Below, in pieces: positions 52,938 through 61,447 of a stretch of 64,000 bases of DNA. The position numbers and the translations under genes are program-made. Positions within the stretch are counted from its first letter, which is position 1; each line of letters starts with the position of its first letter. Origin of the DNA: Candidatus Electrothrix aestuarii (GTDB taxonomy: Bacteria; Desulfobacterota; Desulfobulbia; Desulfobulbales; Desulfobulbaceae); contig CP159373.1 in assembly GCA_032595685.2 (NCBI GenBank), forward strand, positions 2,191,001 to 2,255,000, read 5' to 3'. The notes beneath the pieces are model-generated. The model searched no databases. It was not told the DNA's origin and saw nothing but the letters and a program-made list of their open reading frames with translations.

Positions 52938-55900
52938 TTAGGGTTGTTGGTTGAGCCAGAAGGGAATGAAACGCCGTTCCAGAGTAAATCCATTGTTTCT
53001 GTCTATGATTCCGTGTCCTAAGGCAACAGGGCTATTGGGGGTGATGGTTGTCCGTTCCCCTGCGCTTCTTCCGCTTCTGATTCCTCCGTTATTATGCTGT
53101 ACCGGGAAGAAATATTGACCTGTGTCAGGATATTTTAAAGAGATACCGTCGAAAGCGAGATCAACCGGATCCAGTCGGTCTGCGACCCCTTCGAGAGAGT
53201 ACAAGGCTCCGGCTATAGAGCTCCAGGTGGGGAGGGCGCCCTGTGAACCGCTGATGCGGGTGGAATCTTTTTTCATAGGGTCGTTGTCATCAAAGCCAAC
53301 ATATACGCCGACAGTGTAGCCTGATTCAAGGAGAAGGTTTCCTCCCCCCTGCTCCGTTTTGGTGGGAACATATCCAAGAAAAGCTGCATTACGAAAATCG
53401 TTCGCTGTACCGGTTTTTCCCATGAGTGGGAGTGCAAGGTTCAGTTGCTGCAATTTGGTATTGCGTTCGTCATCTTGGCTTTCTAAGCGGACGTTTTTCT
53501 TCGCATAGCGTCCTGTACCGTACCGGACGACATTTTCGAGAATGCTGCTCACTTCATTGCTGGTTTTCCGGTCAATGACAGGGGTTGCCGCTGTTTCTCT
53601 CGCGTAAATTATCTCGCCATCTGCACCGACAATCTGTTCGATAATTGCTAAGCCTTCTTCCTCATGAAGAGCATCTTGATTTATTTCTTTATCATGGGCA
53701 GGGAGATGAACAGAGTAGTTTTTTCCAGAGACCAAGGTTTCATACATGCGGACTGCTTCCAAGAGCGATATCACATTGGACCCGAGAGGGAAGGAAAGGA
53801 CCGGATCAAGCTGGCTGGATACGCCACATTCGTGAGCAAGTCGTATCAGGTATTGCAGGCCGAGCATAACCCTGTAATCAGGAATTGCCGTAAGAACCTG
53901 CATGGAATAGTTATTCTGCGTTGCTAAGGTGGCCTGCTCCACGTGCATCTGTTGTTCAACCATTTGAAGGCCTGTTGAACTCACTTTACCTTCCAGCAGG
54001 ATATTATTCCATAAGGAATTTTTTTCAGAAGAAAACAGCCTTGCTAGGCGTTGGCGAAGGGTAAATTCACTGACCGGTCGCCATTCTTTCGGCAGCTTGC
54101 TTTTCATGGTGTAGATGAGACGTCCTTGCCCATTTTCCACAAGTGAGCCTGCTGGGCGTTCTCCTTCAAGCTCCTCCGGTGTCTGCTGGTTAAAAAAAGC
54201 AAAGGGGTTGCCGAACCATGTAGGGAGTTGCTCAAGGTACTGACGATATTTTTGCAGGGCCTGGTTCACTGCTTTGAGCTCCAGGTAGCTGCCATGCAGC
54301 ATGGAAAGGCGAGTCCAATATTCAGAGCGTTGGCGGGCTTTGAGGTTTTTCTTTTTCAGGTCCTGATAGATTTCTCCTCGGAATTTTGCAAAATTAAGCC
54401 CATAGTGGATCCTCTGCCATTCGCGGTATTCTTGAGCTCGCCCGTCAAAAAGAAAGTCGGCCTCTAATTTTTGAATGGCCTGTTCATAGGATGCCCGCTC
54501 AAGACTTCCTGAGGTGACACGGATGCCAAAGGTATCGCGCATGCGGCTGCTGAAGTGCTGGTAACTCTCTTTTTCTTTAGTCCTGGGGGCCATATCCAGG
54601 AAGGTGGCTAACTCCTGGATTTGTGCCGGATTGAGTCGGTCGGTGAGATGATACAGCAACCAGACAGCAGCGACATTTTCCGATTTTACCCCTGCCCAGC
54701 TCATGGAGACATGATGAAAGGGGCTTTTATGATCTGGGCGAGGAAAGTAGGGCTCTCCCAGGAAAAGAAAAATGTTTCTTTGGTTATCAAGTTTATCCAG
54801 CGGGTTCCAGCCGAGTTGCAGGGCAGCGGCAAAGAGAAAGGGTTTCAATGTTGATCCCATAAGGCGCTTAGCAGTAACAGCACGATTGAAGAAGCGATTT
54901 TCCATACCACCTGCCATAGAACGAATCATGCCTTGTTGTATAACAAGGGCCGCTCCTTGTAATTCTGGATACCGTTCAAGAGCTAAAGTGGGGGTGCCGT
55001 CAAAAAAATCAACCTCTTGGACGCTGACATAAACGCGATCCTTAGGCTGCAGGCGGGCGAGCAGGTCTCCCAGGTCTTTTTTTCCTGGCTTAGCCCAACG
55101 CCCTTTCCGGTATTTGACAAGAGCAACCAGCATGCGCTCAAGTCCCTGGCGATCAATGAATCCCTCTGGCTGTTTCGGACCAAAGCTCACAGAAATAATA
55201 GGTTGCTCAGGATTGCTGGTGTCGATTTCCTTGATATTGCCGAAAAGGAATCCTTGTTTAACGATATCCTTATCGCCTTTTTTATCCTTGTATTCTTGCT
55301 GCACTTCTTCTCTGGTATAACCGCGCAGGCGGACATCAAGACGGGAGAGCTCCCGGCGAAGACCGTATAAGGTCTCCGTTTGTAAGGTGTGATCAACTGT
55401 GCTGATAATCCGGGCTCCAGAGGTGGAGATATTGTCAATTCCATGTTGAGCCAAGGCCTTGGTGATGACCTCGGATTCCAATCCCTCTTTGACGAGATCC
55501 ATGATGGTATTCAGGGCAAAGCGAGTTTTGCCACGATTGAAGATAATTTCTTCTTTAGCTGCCGTGTCGTATTCGTTCTGGCTGATCATACCAAGTTTGA
55601 GCATGTTTCCCAGTACGTACTCTGCCCGTTCTTCTGCCCGTAACCTAGCTTTGAGGGTAGCTACCTTGTCTTTTTTAATAAATGGATTGTAATAATTGGG
55701 TTGCTTTACCGAGCCAGCTATGAAAGCTGCTTCCAGCAGGGTGAGCTCGCTTGGTTCTTTGTCGAAATAGTATCGAGCTGCGACGCCCAACCCATGTCCG
55801 TTGCCGCTGACGTAAAATTGATTGCAGTAAAATTCCAGGATCTGTTCTTTTGAAAAGCGGTATTCCAGGCGGAGGGCAAAGAGCATTTCCTTGAGTTTCG

Positions 55901-56342
55901 CCTCATAGCTGCGCGACTCACGTTTAAAAAGGTTTTTTGCTGTTTGCTGGGTGATGGTGCTGCCGCCCTGGACAATACGACCTGCTTTAAGGTTTGCCAA
56001 CATAGCTCGGGCAATACCATAAAAATCAATGCCGTAATGATTGAAAAACTGGTCATCCTCGGCCGCAACAATGGCATTAATGAATTTTTCCGGGATTTGG
56101 TCATATTTGAGATATTGGCGGTGAATATCCTCAAACAAAACACCAAGCTTATCTTTGCCATCGCGATAATAGACAGGGCTTTCTCTCCCCAGAATGGAAG
56201 ATATGTTCTCAGGGGCCATTTCCGGGCAGGGAACCTCGGTCACCAGATAATATACCCAGCCTAAGGCGCCAGCAGTTGCTAGGAGGCCTAGAAAAGAAAA
56301 AAAGAAAAATATCTTAAGGATAAATCTGAAAAAACGGCGCAT
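52938..56342 (-). CDS. Class A penicillin-binding protein 1A with a 250-residue insertion
   Basis: 1134 residues, much longer than the usual 750-850. A short cytoplasmic end and one membrane helix (11-33) are followed by the GT51 transglycosylase with Glu95 in VAAEDDQFF and GGSTITQQTAKNL. The transpeptidase has STLK (Ser497-Lys500), the SxN motif as SEN (554-556), and KTG at 976-978. Between SEN and KTG about 250 extra residues (565-815), helix-rich and charged, are inserted. Both catalytic activities should be intact, so it builds and cross-links peptidoglycan. An OB-like domain (about 340-460) is also present. Confidence 0.93.
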   Translation of the reverse strand: MRRFFRFILKIFFFFSFLGLLATAGALGWVYYLVTEVPCPEMAPENISSILGRESPVYYRDGKDKLGVLFEDIHRQYLKYDQIPEKFINAIVAAEDDQFFNHYGIDFYGIARAMLANLKAGRIVQGGSTITQQTAKNLFKRESRSYEAKLKEMLFALRLEYRFSKEQILEFYCNQFYVSGNGHGLGVAARYYFDKEPSELTLLEAAFIAGSVKQPNYYNPFIKKDKVATLKARLRAEERAEYVLGNMLKLGMISQNEYDTAAKEEIIFNRGKTRFALNTIMDLVKEGLESEVITKALAQHGIDNISTSGARIISTVDHTLQTETLYGLRRELSRLDVRLRGYTREEVQQEYKDKKGDKDIVKQGFLFGNIKEIDTSNPEQPIISVSFGPKQPEGFIDRQGLERMLVALVKYRKGRWAKPGKKDLGDLLARLQPKDRVYVSVQEVDFFDGTPTLALERYPELQGAALVIQQGMIRSMAGGMENRFFNRAVTAKRLMGSTLKPFLFAAALQLGWNPLDKLDNQRNIFLFLGEPYFPRPDHKSPFHHVSMSWAGVKSENVAAVWLLYHLTDRLNPAQIQELATFLDMAPRTKEKESYQHFSSRMRDTFGIRVTSGSLERASYEQAIQKLEADFLFDGRAQEYREWQRIHYGLNFAKFRGEIYQDLKKKNLKARQRSEYWTRLSMLHGSYLELKAVNQALQKYRQYLEQLPTWFGNPFAFFNQQTPEELEGERPAGSLVENGQGRLIYTMKSKLPKEWRPVSEFTLRQRLARLFSSEKNSLWNNILLEGKVSSTGLQMVEQQMHVEQATLATQNNYSMQVLTAIPDYRVMLGLQYLIRLAHECGVSSQLDPVLSFPLGSNVISLLEAVRMYETLVSGKNYSVHLPAHDKEINQDALHEEEGLAIIEQIVGADGEIIYARETAATPVIDRKTSNEVSSILENVVRYGTGRYAKKNVRLESQDDERNTKLQQLNLALPLMGKTGTANDFRNAAFLGYVPTKTEQGGGNLLLESGYTVGVYVGFDDNDPMKKDSTRISGSQGALPTWSSIAGALYSLEGVADRLDPVDLAFDGISLKYPDTGQYFFPVQHNNGGIRSGRSAGERTTITPNSPVALGHGIIDRNNGFTLERRFIPFWLNQQP

Positions 56343-56719
56343 GGATATTTAATAAAGGTGTTGGAAAGAATGAAAGGGACATGCCTTCCTGTATTTCTTG
56401 GGTGGAAAAAGCAAGGCGGAACAAGTCCTGTGGAGGACTGATTTATACCGCAAAGAAAATTTGAAACACAACGGGAAAGAGATGTTTTTTTCTTGCTGTA
56501 GGGAAAAGAGTAGATCCTGTCGTAACATAGTATATTTGTAAATCAAAATTGGAACAATTGTCAACAATATGTTTTTCCTTGTAAAATAATATTTGTCTAT
56601 GGTACCCTCTTGCATAGGGTATTTTTACGGTTTGGCGCTCGTTTATCCGACCGTTTAAATAAAAACGGTCGAGCCACGACTGAAAATTTATTTGTTATGA
56701 TACGATAGCGTAAGAAAGA
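56343..56719. promoter_or_regulatory. Divergent promoter region of PBP1A and MltD genes
   Basis: About 375 bases without a gene. A perfect hairpin CGACCGTTT-AAATAA-AAACGGTCG (56648-56671) lies in front of the MltD gene; TATGAT at 56696-56701 could be a -10 box. The hairpin could be an operator or a leader structure. Shared control of a wall synthase and a wall lyase would fit. Confidence 0.45.
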
Positions 56720-58675
56720 ATGAAAGTATCCTTAGTTGTCCCCCTTGTCTCGCTTCCTTTTTTTGTAGCCTGTTCTCCTGCTGTTCATAATACTGACCCC
56801 CTCAAGAATATCAATCAGGAAGAGCTTGCCCGTCATTCTTTTTTGCCGGAACAGGGTGAAGGAGAACGTGATGTGGTGCATGGGAAGGAAAAACAGCACC
56901 CTGTAGCTTCTGGGTCAGAAAAGAAGTTGTCTCAAACCACAGGAGTAAAGCAACAGGGAGGGGGAACAAGCGTGGTCAAATATCATGACCAGCATGCATA
57001 TCCAGCAGATAATCTTGGTAGAACTCCCATAAAATATGGATCAACAGGTATTCCGCAAGCGCGAGTTATATATAACTCAGAATTGGTTCCTATTGTTGAG
57101 GAGAAGGACCAAGGACAAGGTGAAGGGAGAAAGGAAGCCACAGCTTCCTCTGTACGTCCTCTTTTACAAAAAGAAGGTTTAGAAAAAATTTCTCGTCCAT
57201 CCCTCAGCAGTATAGGGCGTAGTGTTCGTCATGTTGATTATGTTGGCAATGAGGAGCCAGAAGAGGCCGCTCCCCTGTATATTCCTGTACAGTCGGAACA
57301 GGAGCTGAAAGAAGAATTGACAGCCTTAGAGAAGACCGGAGATTGGAGTGATGACGGGGCTGGAAAACAAACTGCGTTGGCCACCTATGGAATACAATGC
57401 GATCTGCCCAAATCCTTTGCTTCTCCTCGTGTCAATTTGAATCTGGATTTCCTGACTTCTATAGCAAAGGGAAAACAGGTCGTGCCGGAGAAAAAAGCTG
57501 AACAGCCTGAAGAGGCTGAGGAAGCTGAAGAGACAGGGAAGCTTGCTTGTGATTTTCCGGTAACTATTAATAAGCAGGTTGAATTTTATCTGGATCAATT
57601 TCAAAATCGACAACGAAGAACCTTCAGGACTTGGCTGAAGCGCGCGGCAAATTATTTGCCCGCCGTTGAAAAGGAATTGGAAGAAGCTGGCTTGCCTAAG
57701 TCACTGGCATATCTTGCGATGATTGAGTCAGGTTTTAATCCGGTCGCATATTCTCCGGCCCGTGCTGCTGGTTTATGGCAGTTTATGTCAAGTACAGCAA
57801 GGACCTACGGGTTACGTGTTGATTCCTGGGTGGATGAACGTCGTGATCCTGAAAAATCTACACAGGCAGCGGTGTCCTATCTGAATGCCTTGTATAAACG
57901 CTTTGGTGATTGGCAACTTGCGGTTGCTGCCTATAATGCGGGAGAAGGAAAGATTCAAAGGGGCTTAGATAACTATGGGGCAAAGACTTTCTGGGAGTTA
58001 GCGGCCAAAAAATATTTACCTCTTGAGACCAAACGTTATGTGCCCAAATTGATAGCTGCCATTATTATTGCTCATGACCCGAAACGCTATGGCTTTCAGC
58101 CAGTTCAAGGGAAGGAAGAACAATATGATGTTGTTGACGTTCCCTCGCGTACGTCATTGTCAGCAATTGCAGCTGCCGGTGGTTGCTCGGTGAAAAAGAT
58201 TCGCCAGCTGAATAATGAGTTACTCAAGAATAAGGTCCCGCCAACAAAAGGCATGTACCGAGTAAAGGTGCCAGCAGGAAGCAGTATGCGTATTGCTGCG
58301 AATCTTGAGAAAATTCGTGCTGCTGAAGAGCGAAAGATCGTGCATAAATTGCGTGCAGGTGAGACATTGTCCGGGGTCGGTAAACAATATAACGTTTCTG
58401 TTAATATGATTATGCAATGGAATGATATTAATGATGTGCGCCGGATTCGGGCTGGACGAAAGCTCGCCTTGTACTTAGGGGGGAAATCCGGTGTTGCTGC
58501 GGCAGATGTCGGTGAAGAGAAGGAGACCGTAAGTTATTATAAGGTTCGTAATGGAGACTCTCTCTGGTCTATAGCTCGTAAACATCAGGTTTCCACCAAG
58601 GAAATTAAACGCTGGAACAGTTTGGATAATAATTTGCTTCATCCCGGCAAAAAATTGGTTATTAAGAAAAGTTAA
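56720..58675 (+). CDS. mltD: Membrane-bound lytic transglycosylase with three LysM domains (MltD type)
   Basis: 651 residues. Lipoprotein signal with lipobox FVAC (Cys18). A long charged linker (20-275) is followed by a family 1 SLT domain with the catalytic Glu336 in YLAMIESGFNP, AAGLWQFMSSTA, and AVAAYNAGEGKIQRG. Three LysM modules (about 475-515, 545-590, 607-650) bind glycan: HKLRAGETLSGVGKQY and YKVRNGDSLWSIARKH are clear, the first is weaker. It cleaves peptidoglycan to 1,6-anhydro ends. Divergent from PBP1A, suggesting coordinated wall growth. Confidence 0.93.
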   Translation: MKVSLVVPLVSLPFFVACSPAVHNTDPLKNINQEELARHSFLPEQGEGERDVVHGKEKQHPVASGSEKKLSQTTGVKQQGGGTSVVKYHDQHAYPADNLGRTPIKYGSTGIPQARVIYNSELVPIVEEKDQGQGEGRKEATASSVRPLLQKEGLEKISRPSLSSIGRSVRHVDYVGNEEPEEAAPLYIPVQSEQELKEELTALEKTGDWSDDGAGKQTALATYGIQCDLPKSFASPRVNLNLDFLTSIAKGKQVVPEKKAEQPEEAEEAEETGKLACDFPVTINKQVEFYLDQFQNRQRRTFRTWLKRAANYLPAVEKELEEAGLPKSLAYLAMIESGFNPVAYSPARAAGLWQFMSSTARTYGLRVDSWVDERRDPEKSTQAAVSYLNALYKRFGDWQLAVAAYNAGEGKIQRGLDNYGAKTFWELAAKKYLPLETKRYVPKLIAAIIIAHDPKRYGFQPVQGKEEQYDVVDVPSRTSLSAIAAAGGCSVKKIRQLNNELLKNKVPPTKGMYRVKVPAGSSMRIAANLEKIRAAEERKIVHKLRAGETLSGVGKQYNVSVNMIMQWNDINDVRRIRAGRKLALYLGGKSGVAAADVGEEKETVSYYKVRNGDSLWSIARKHQVSTKEIKRWNSLDNNLLHPGKKLVIKKS

Positions 58676-58690
58676 TTTGGGTTTAGTTTA

Positions 58691-58705
58691 CACGCTTTAA
58701 GCGTG
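58691..58705 (+). terminator. Small stem-loop after mltD
   Basis: CACGCTT-T-AAGCGTG is a perfect 7-bp palindrome 16 bases after the stop. There is no T run, so it may only stabilise the 3' end. Confidence 0.35.
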
Positions 58706-58766
58706 CTTGCTCTCTTGAATATTTTTCTTCGAAGGGCCTTTTCGTTATGGTTGCTCATGAGTAATA

Positions 58767-59309
58767 ATGAATAAAAGAAGTTGGCGTCTGGTTCATCGAT
58801 GGGCCGGGCTTTTTTTGCTTGGCTTTGTGCTTTTTTACTGCCTGACCGGATTGTTGCTTAATCATAGGAAGTCGTTTGGTTATTTTCAAAACCGCCAGAC
58901 AACAAGTGCAACCATTGAAGTTCAGTCAGAGGATGTGCTGAACGATGTGGTTGAGAAGTATAAACAACTGATCGGGCGTGATGATGATCCCACCGTTATT
59001 CGTTTGAAACCGGAAGGGGTTGTAGAGTTTCTCTACGGCTCTCATGGGCGCACAACCTATGTTATTGATACAATGCAGGGGCTCATGACCCGCATTGGTA
59101 AGGAGGAACAGCAGCCCTGGTACTGGTTGAATAATCTGCATAAATCTTCCAAGGTTTCTTCGGCTTGGCTTGTACTGACCGATTGCATAGCCGTTCTGAT
59201 TATTATTCTTGCCCTGAGTGGATTGGTTATTTTTCGTTATACGCGCCTAGATATCCTATTACTTGCCTGCGGAGGGCTGGTTATGCTTGGTGGCATGCTC
59301 CTGTCATGA
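58767..59309 (+). CDS. PepSY-associated transmembrane protein
   Basis: 180 residues. An N-terminal helix follows the typical RLVHRWAGLFLLGFVLFYCLTGLLLNHR pattern, in which the His next to Arg-Trp-Ala-Gly and the His before Arg may bind heme or metal. A PepSY-like periplasmic domain (EVQSEDVLNDVVEKYKQL...TTYVIDTMQGLMTRI) leads to WYWLNNLHKSS. Two C-terminal helices end the protein. Similar proteins take part in iron or redox metabolism. It is 18 bases before the exonuclease gene, perhaps cotranscribed but functionally unrelated. Confidence 0.85.
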   Translation: MNKRSWRLVHRWAGLFLLGFVLFYCLTGLLLNHRKSFGYFQNRQTTSATIEVQSEDVLNDVVEKYKQLIGRDDDPTVIRLKPEGVVEFLYGSHGRTTYVIDTMQGLMTRIGKEEQQPWYWLNNLHKSSKVSSAWLVLTDCIAVLIIILALSGLVIFRYTRLDILLLACGGLVMLGGMLLS

Positions 59310-59327
59310 TTTCTTTTTATATGGTGT

Positions 59328-60746
59328 ATGGCTGATATTACTCTATTATGGCATGATTATGAGACTTGGGGGGTGAATCCTCGCAGGGATAGGCCTGCTC
59401 AGTTTGCCGCAATTCGAACGAATACAGTGTTGGAAGAGGTGGGCGAGCCGATTATGCTCTATTGTCGTCCATCTGACGATTTCCTTCCCCATCCGGAAGC
59501 AGCAATGCTGACCGGCATTTCCCCTCAGGAGGCGGCAGCAAAAGGTATTAACGAAGCAAACTTTTTTCAAAGGATTCATTCTGCTTTTTCAGCGCCTGGA
59601 ACCTGCGGAGTAGGGTATAACACGCTCCGTTTTGATGACGAAGTCACCCGCTTCGGTTTTTATCGTAATTTTATTGATCCATATGCCCGTGAATGGCAAA
59701 ACGGTAATAGCCGTTGGGATATTATAGATCTGATGCGATTGGCCTATGCCTTGCGGCCTGAGGATATCCATTGGCCGAGAAAAGAGGACGGTAGTGTCAG
59801 CTTCAAGCTGGAAGAACTCACCGCAACAAACGGAATTGAGCATGATGGGGCCCATGATGCCTTGGCCGATGTGCGGGCAACGATTGCTTTGGCCCGCCTC
59901 ATCAAGACACTCAAGCCACGCCTCTATGCATATTATTTCAACTTGCGCAGCAAGCATGAAGCGGCCAAATTGCTGGACCTGAGAGAGTACGGGGTGGTTC
60001 TCCATGTCAGTGGTATGTATCCTGTCGATCAGGGATGTATAGCCCCTGTCGTTCCTCTGCTTCAGCATCCACGGAATAAAAACGAAATTATTGTCTATGA
60101 TCTGCGTCGCGACCCGCAGTTCCTTTTAGGTATGAGCGTGGATGAGATGGAAGAAAATTTGTATACTCGTGCTGCGGACCTTCCTGAAAGTGTTGAGCGA
60201 ATCGCTCTCAAGGGAGTGCATCTGAATAAGTCTCCTGCCTTGGCTCCCACCAATACCCTGAGTCCAGAAATGGCAGCCCAATGGCAGATTGATTGGCAGG
60301 TGGTTGAGGAACATCGCCAGATGCTTCTTGCAGATTCCAGCCTTATATCTCGTCTTGAAGAACTCTATCTCCGCACAGCAGATATCGGGATACAGGATGT
60401 TGATCATGCCTTATATGCTGGCTTTATTCCTAATACTGATCGTAGACGCTGCGAAACCTTGCTAAGGAAGTCACCTGAACAGCTTGCGGAATGGGTGCCT
60501 GATTTTGAAGATAGCCGTTTGTCCGCTCTCTATTTTCGCTATCGGGCGAGAAATTGGCCTGAGACCCTTAATGAAAAAGAGAAGGATCAATGGCGACAGT
60601 TTTGCGAGGCTCGTTTGCTTGCTGGTGAATTCGGTAATGAGTTGACGCTACACGGGTATCAGCATATTTTAGAGGAGATGCTCCAGCAAGGTATACCAGA
60701 AAAGAGGCAGGAACTCTTTAGGCTGTTGGTGGAGTGGGTACAATGA
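59328..60746 (+). CDS. sbcB: Exodeoxyribonuclease I
   Basis: 472 residues, full length. DnaQ-like exonuclease motifs: HDYETWG with Asp10 and Glu12, NTLRFDDEVTRFGFYRN, and HDALADVRATIALARLI. The ExoI-specific SH3-like and C-terminal helical parts follow (LYLRTADIGIQDVDHALYAGFI, and PEQLAEWVPDFEDSRLSALYFRYRARNWPETL). It degrades single-stranded DNA from 3' ends in recombination and mismatch repair. The ATG overlaps no other gene. Confidence 0.97.
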   Translation: MADITLLWHDYETWGVNPRRDRPAQFAAIRTNTVLEEVGEPIMLYCRPSDDFLPHPEAAMLTGISPQEAAAKGINEANFFQRIHSAFSAPGTCGVGYNTLRFDDEVTRFGFYRNFIDPYAREWQNGNSRWDIIDLMRLAYALRPEDIHWPRKEDGSVSFKLEELTATNGIEHDGAHDALADVRATIALARLIKTLKPRLYAYYFNLRSKHEAAKLLDLREYGVVLHVSGMYPVDQGCIAPVVPLLQHPRNKNEIIVYDLRRDPQFLLGMSVDEMEENLYTRAADLPESVERIALKGVHLNKSPALAPTNTLSPEMAAQWQIDWQVVEEHRQMLLADSSLISRLEELYLRTADIGIQDVDHALYAGFIPNTDRRRCETLLRKSPEQLAEWVPDFEDSRLSALYFRYRARNWPETLNEKEKDQWRQFCEARLLAGEFGNELTLHGYQHILEEMLQQGIPEKRQELFRLLVEWVQ

Positions 60747-60872
60747 ATTCTCTGGTTTGTGGAAGGTTACGATAGAGATGTAGGACTGTAATGAGTACAG
60801 TACAATACGTACGATAGCGATGTCTTTGTGCATCGAAGTATGATTTTTTCGGGAGAAGGGTGCTGTCGGGGG

Positions 60873-61274
60873 ATGGAGAGAACGATAGAGGTTGAAAAAC
60901 GACGTTATACCAGGGTTATCTTTAACGAGAAAAATAGGGTGCTGGCTGTTGTTGCCCTGCCTGGGCAACAACAGCCAGAATTGGAAATGCCCGTATCTGT
61001 GCTCAATATGAGCGAAGGTGGAATGCAGATTTCCGTTGAACGAAAAAAATTCTGGGAAATGCGGCAGGGTGATACCGTCCTGTTATCCTGTATAACAGGG
61101 GTTTCAGATCTTGAGCCCTTGAAAGGGATTCCCATGAAAGTTATTTGGGCTATGGACAATGAATATCTGGAGCATGTTTTGTTCGGGATGTCTTTTTCTT
61201 TTCTTTCAGGGAAAGAACGAGGGGTTATCCGTGCCTTTGTCAAGAATCGTTTAGCCTTAGAGACAGAGCGCTAG
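60873..61274 (+). CDS. PilZ-domain c-di-GMP-binding protein
   Basis: 133 residues from the ATG at 60873; a GTG at 60828 would add 15 less typical residues. The PilZ signature is present: EKRRYTRV (RxxxR) near residue 10, and the second motif as NMSEGGMQI (D/NxSxxG). Little else is encoded, so it is a single-domain c-di-GMP effector that changes a partner's activity. A perfect 16-bp inverted repeat (60942-60978) lies within the gene. No cyclase or motility gene is adjacent. Confidence 0.85.
   Translation: MERTIEVEKRRYTRVIFNEKNRVLAVVALPGQQQPELEMPVSVLNMSEGGMQISVERKKFWEMRQGDTVLLSCITGVSDLEPLKGIPMKVIWAMDNEYLEHVLFGMSFSFLSGKERGVIRAFVKNRLALETER
60942..60978. repeat. Perfect 16-bp inverted repeat inside the PilZ gene
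   Basis: CTGGCTGTTGTTGCCC (60942-60957) and GGGCAACAACAGCCAG (60963-60978) are exact complements separated by 5 bases. In mRNA this is a very stable hairpin about 70 bases after the start codon. It encodes ALPGQQQP-like residues between the two PilZ motifs. Confidence 0.9.
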
Positions 61275-61447
61275 GAAAATATTATGGTGCTGGGTCGGCC
61301 TTCATGCCTTCAGTGAAGCTTTTTTATTTTTGGGATGTTGCTCTTCTGATGATATAATCTGCTATGAGGAAATTATTCATATTGTTATCGTGATCTCGCA
61401 AATACTCAGAGAGTGTTTCTGCTAACTCTTTATGTTAAGGTGTCTTC

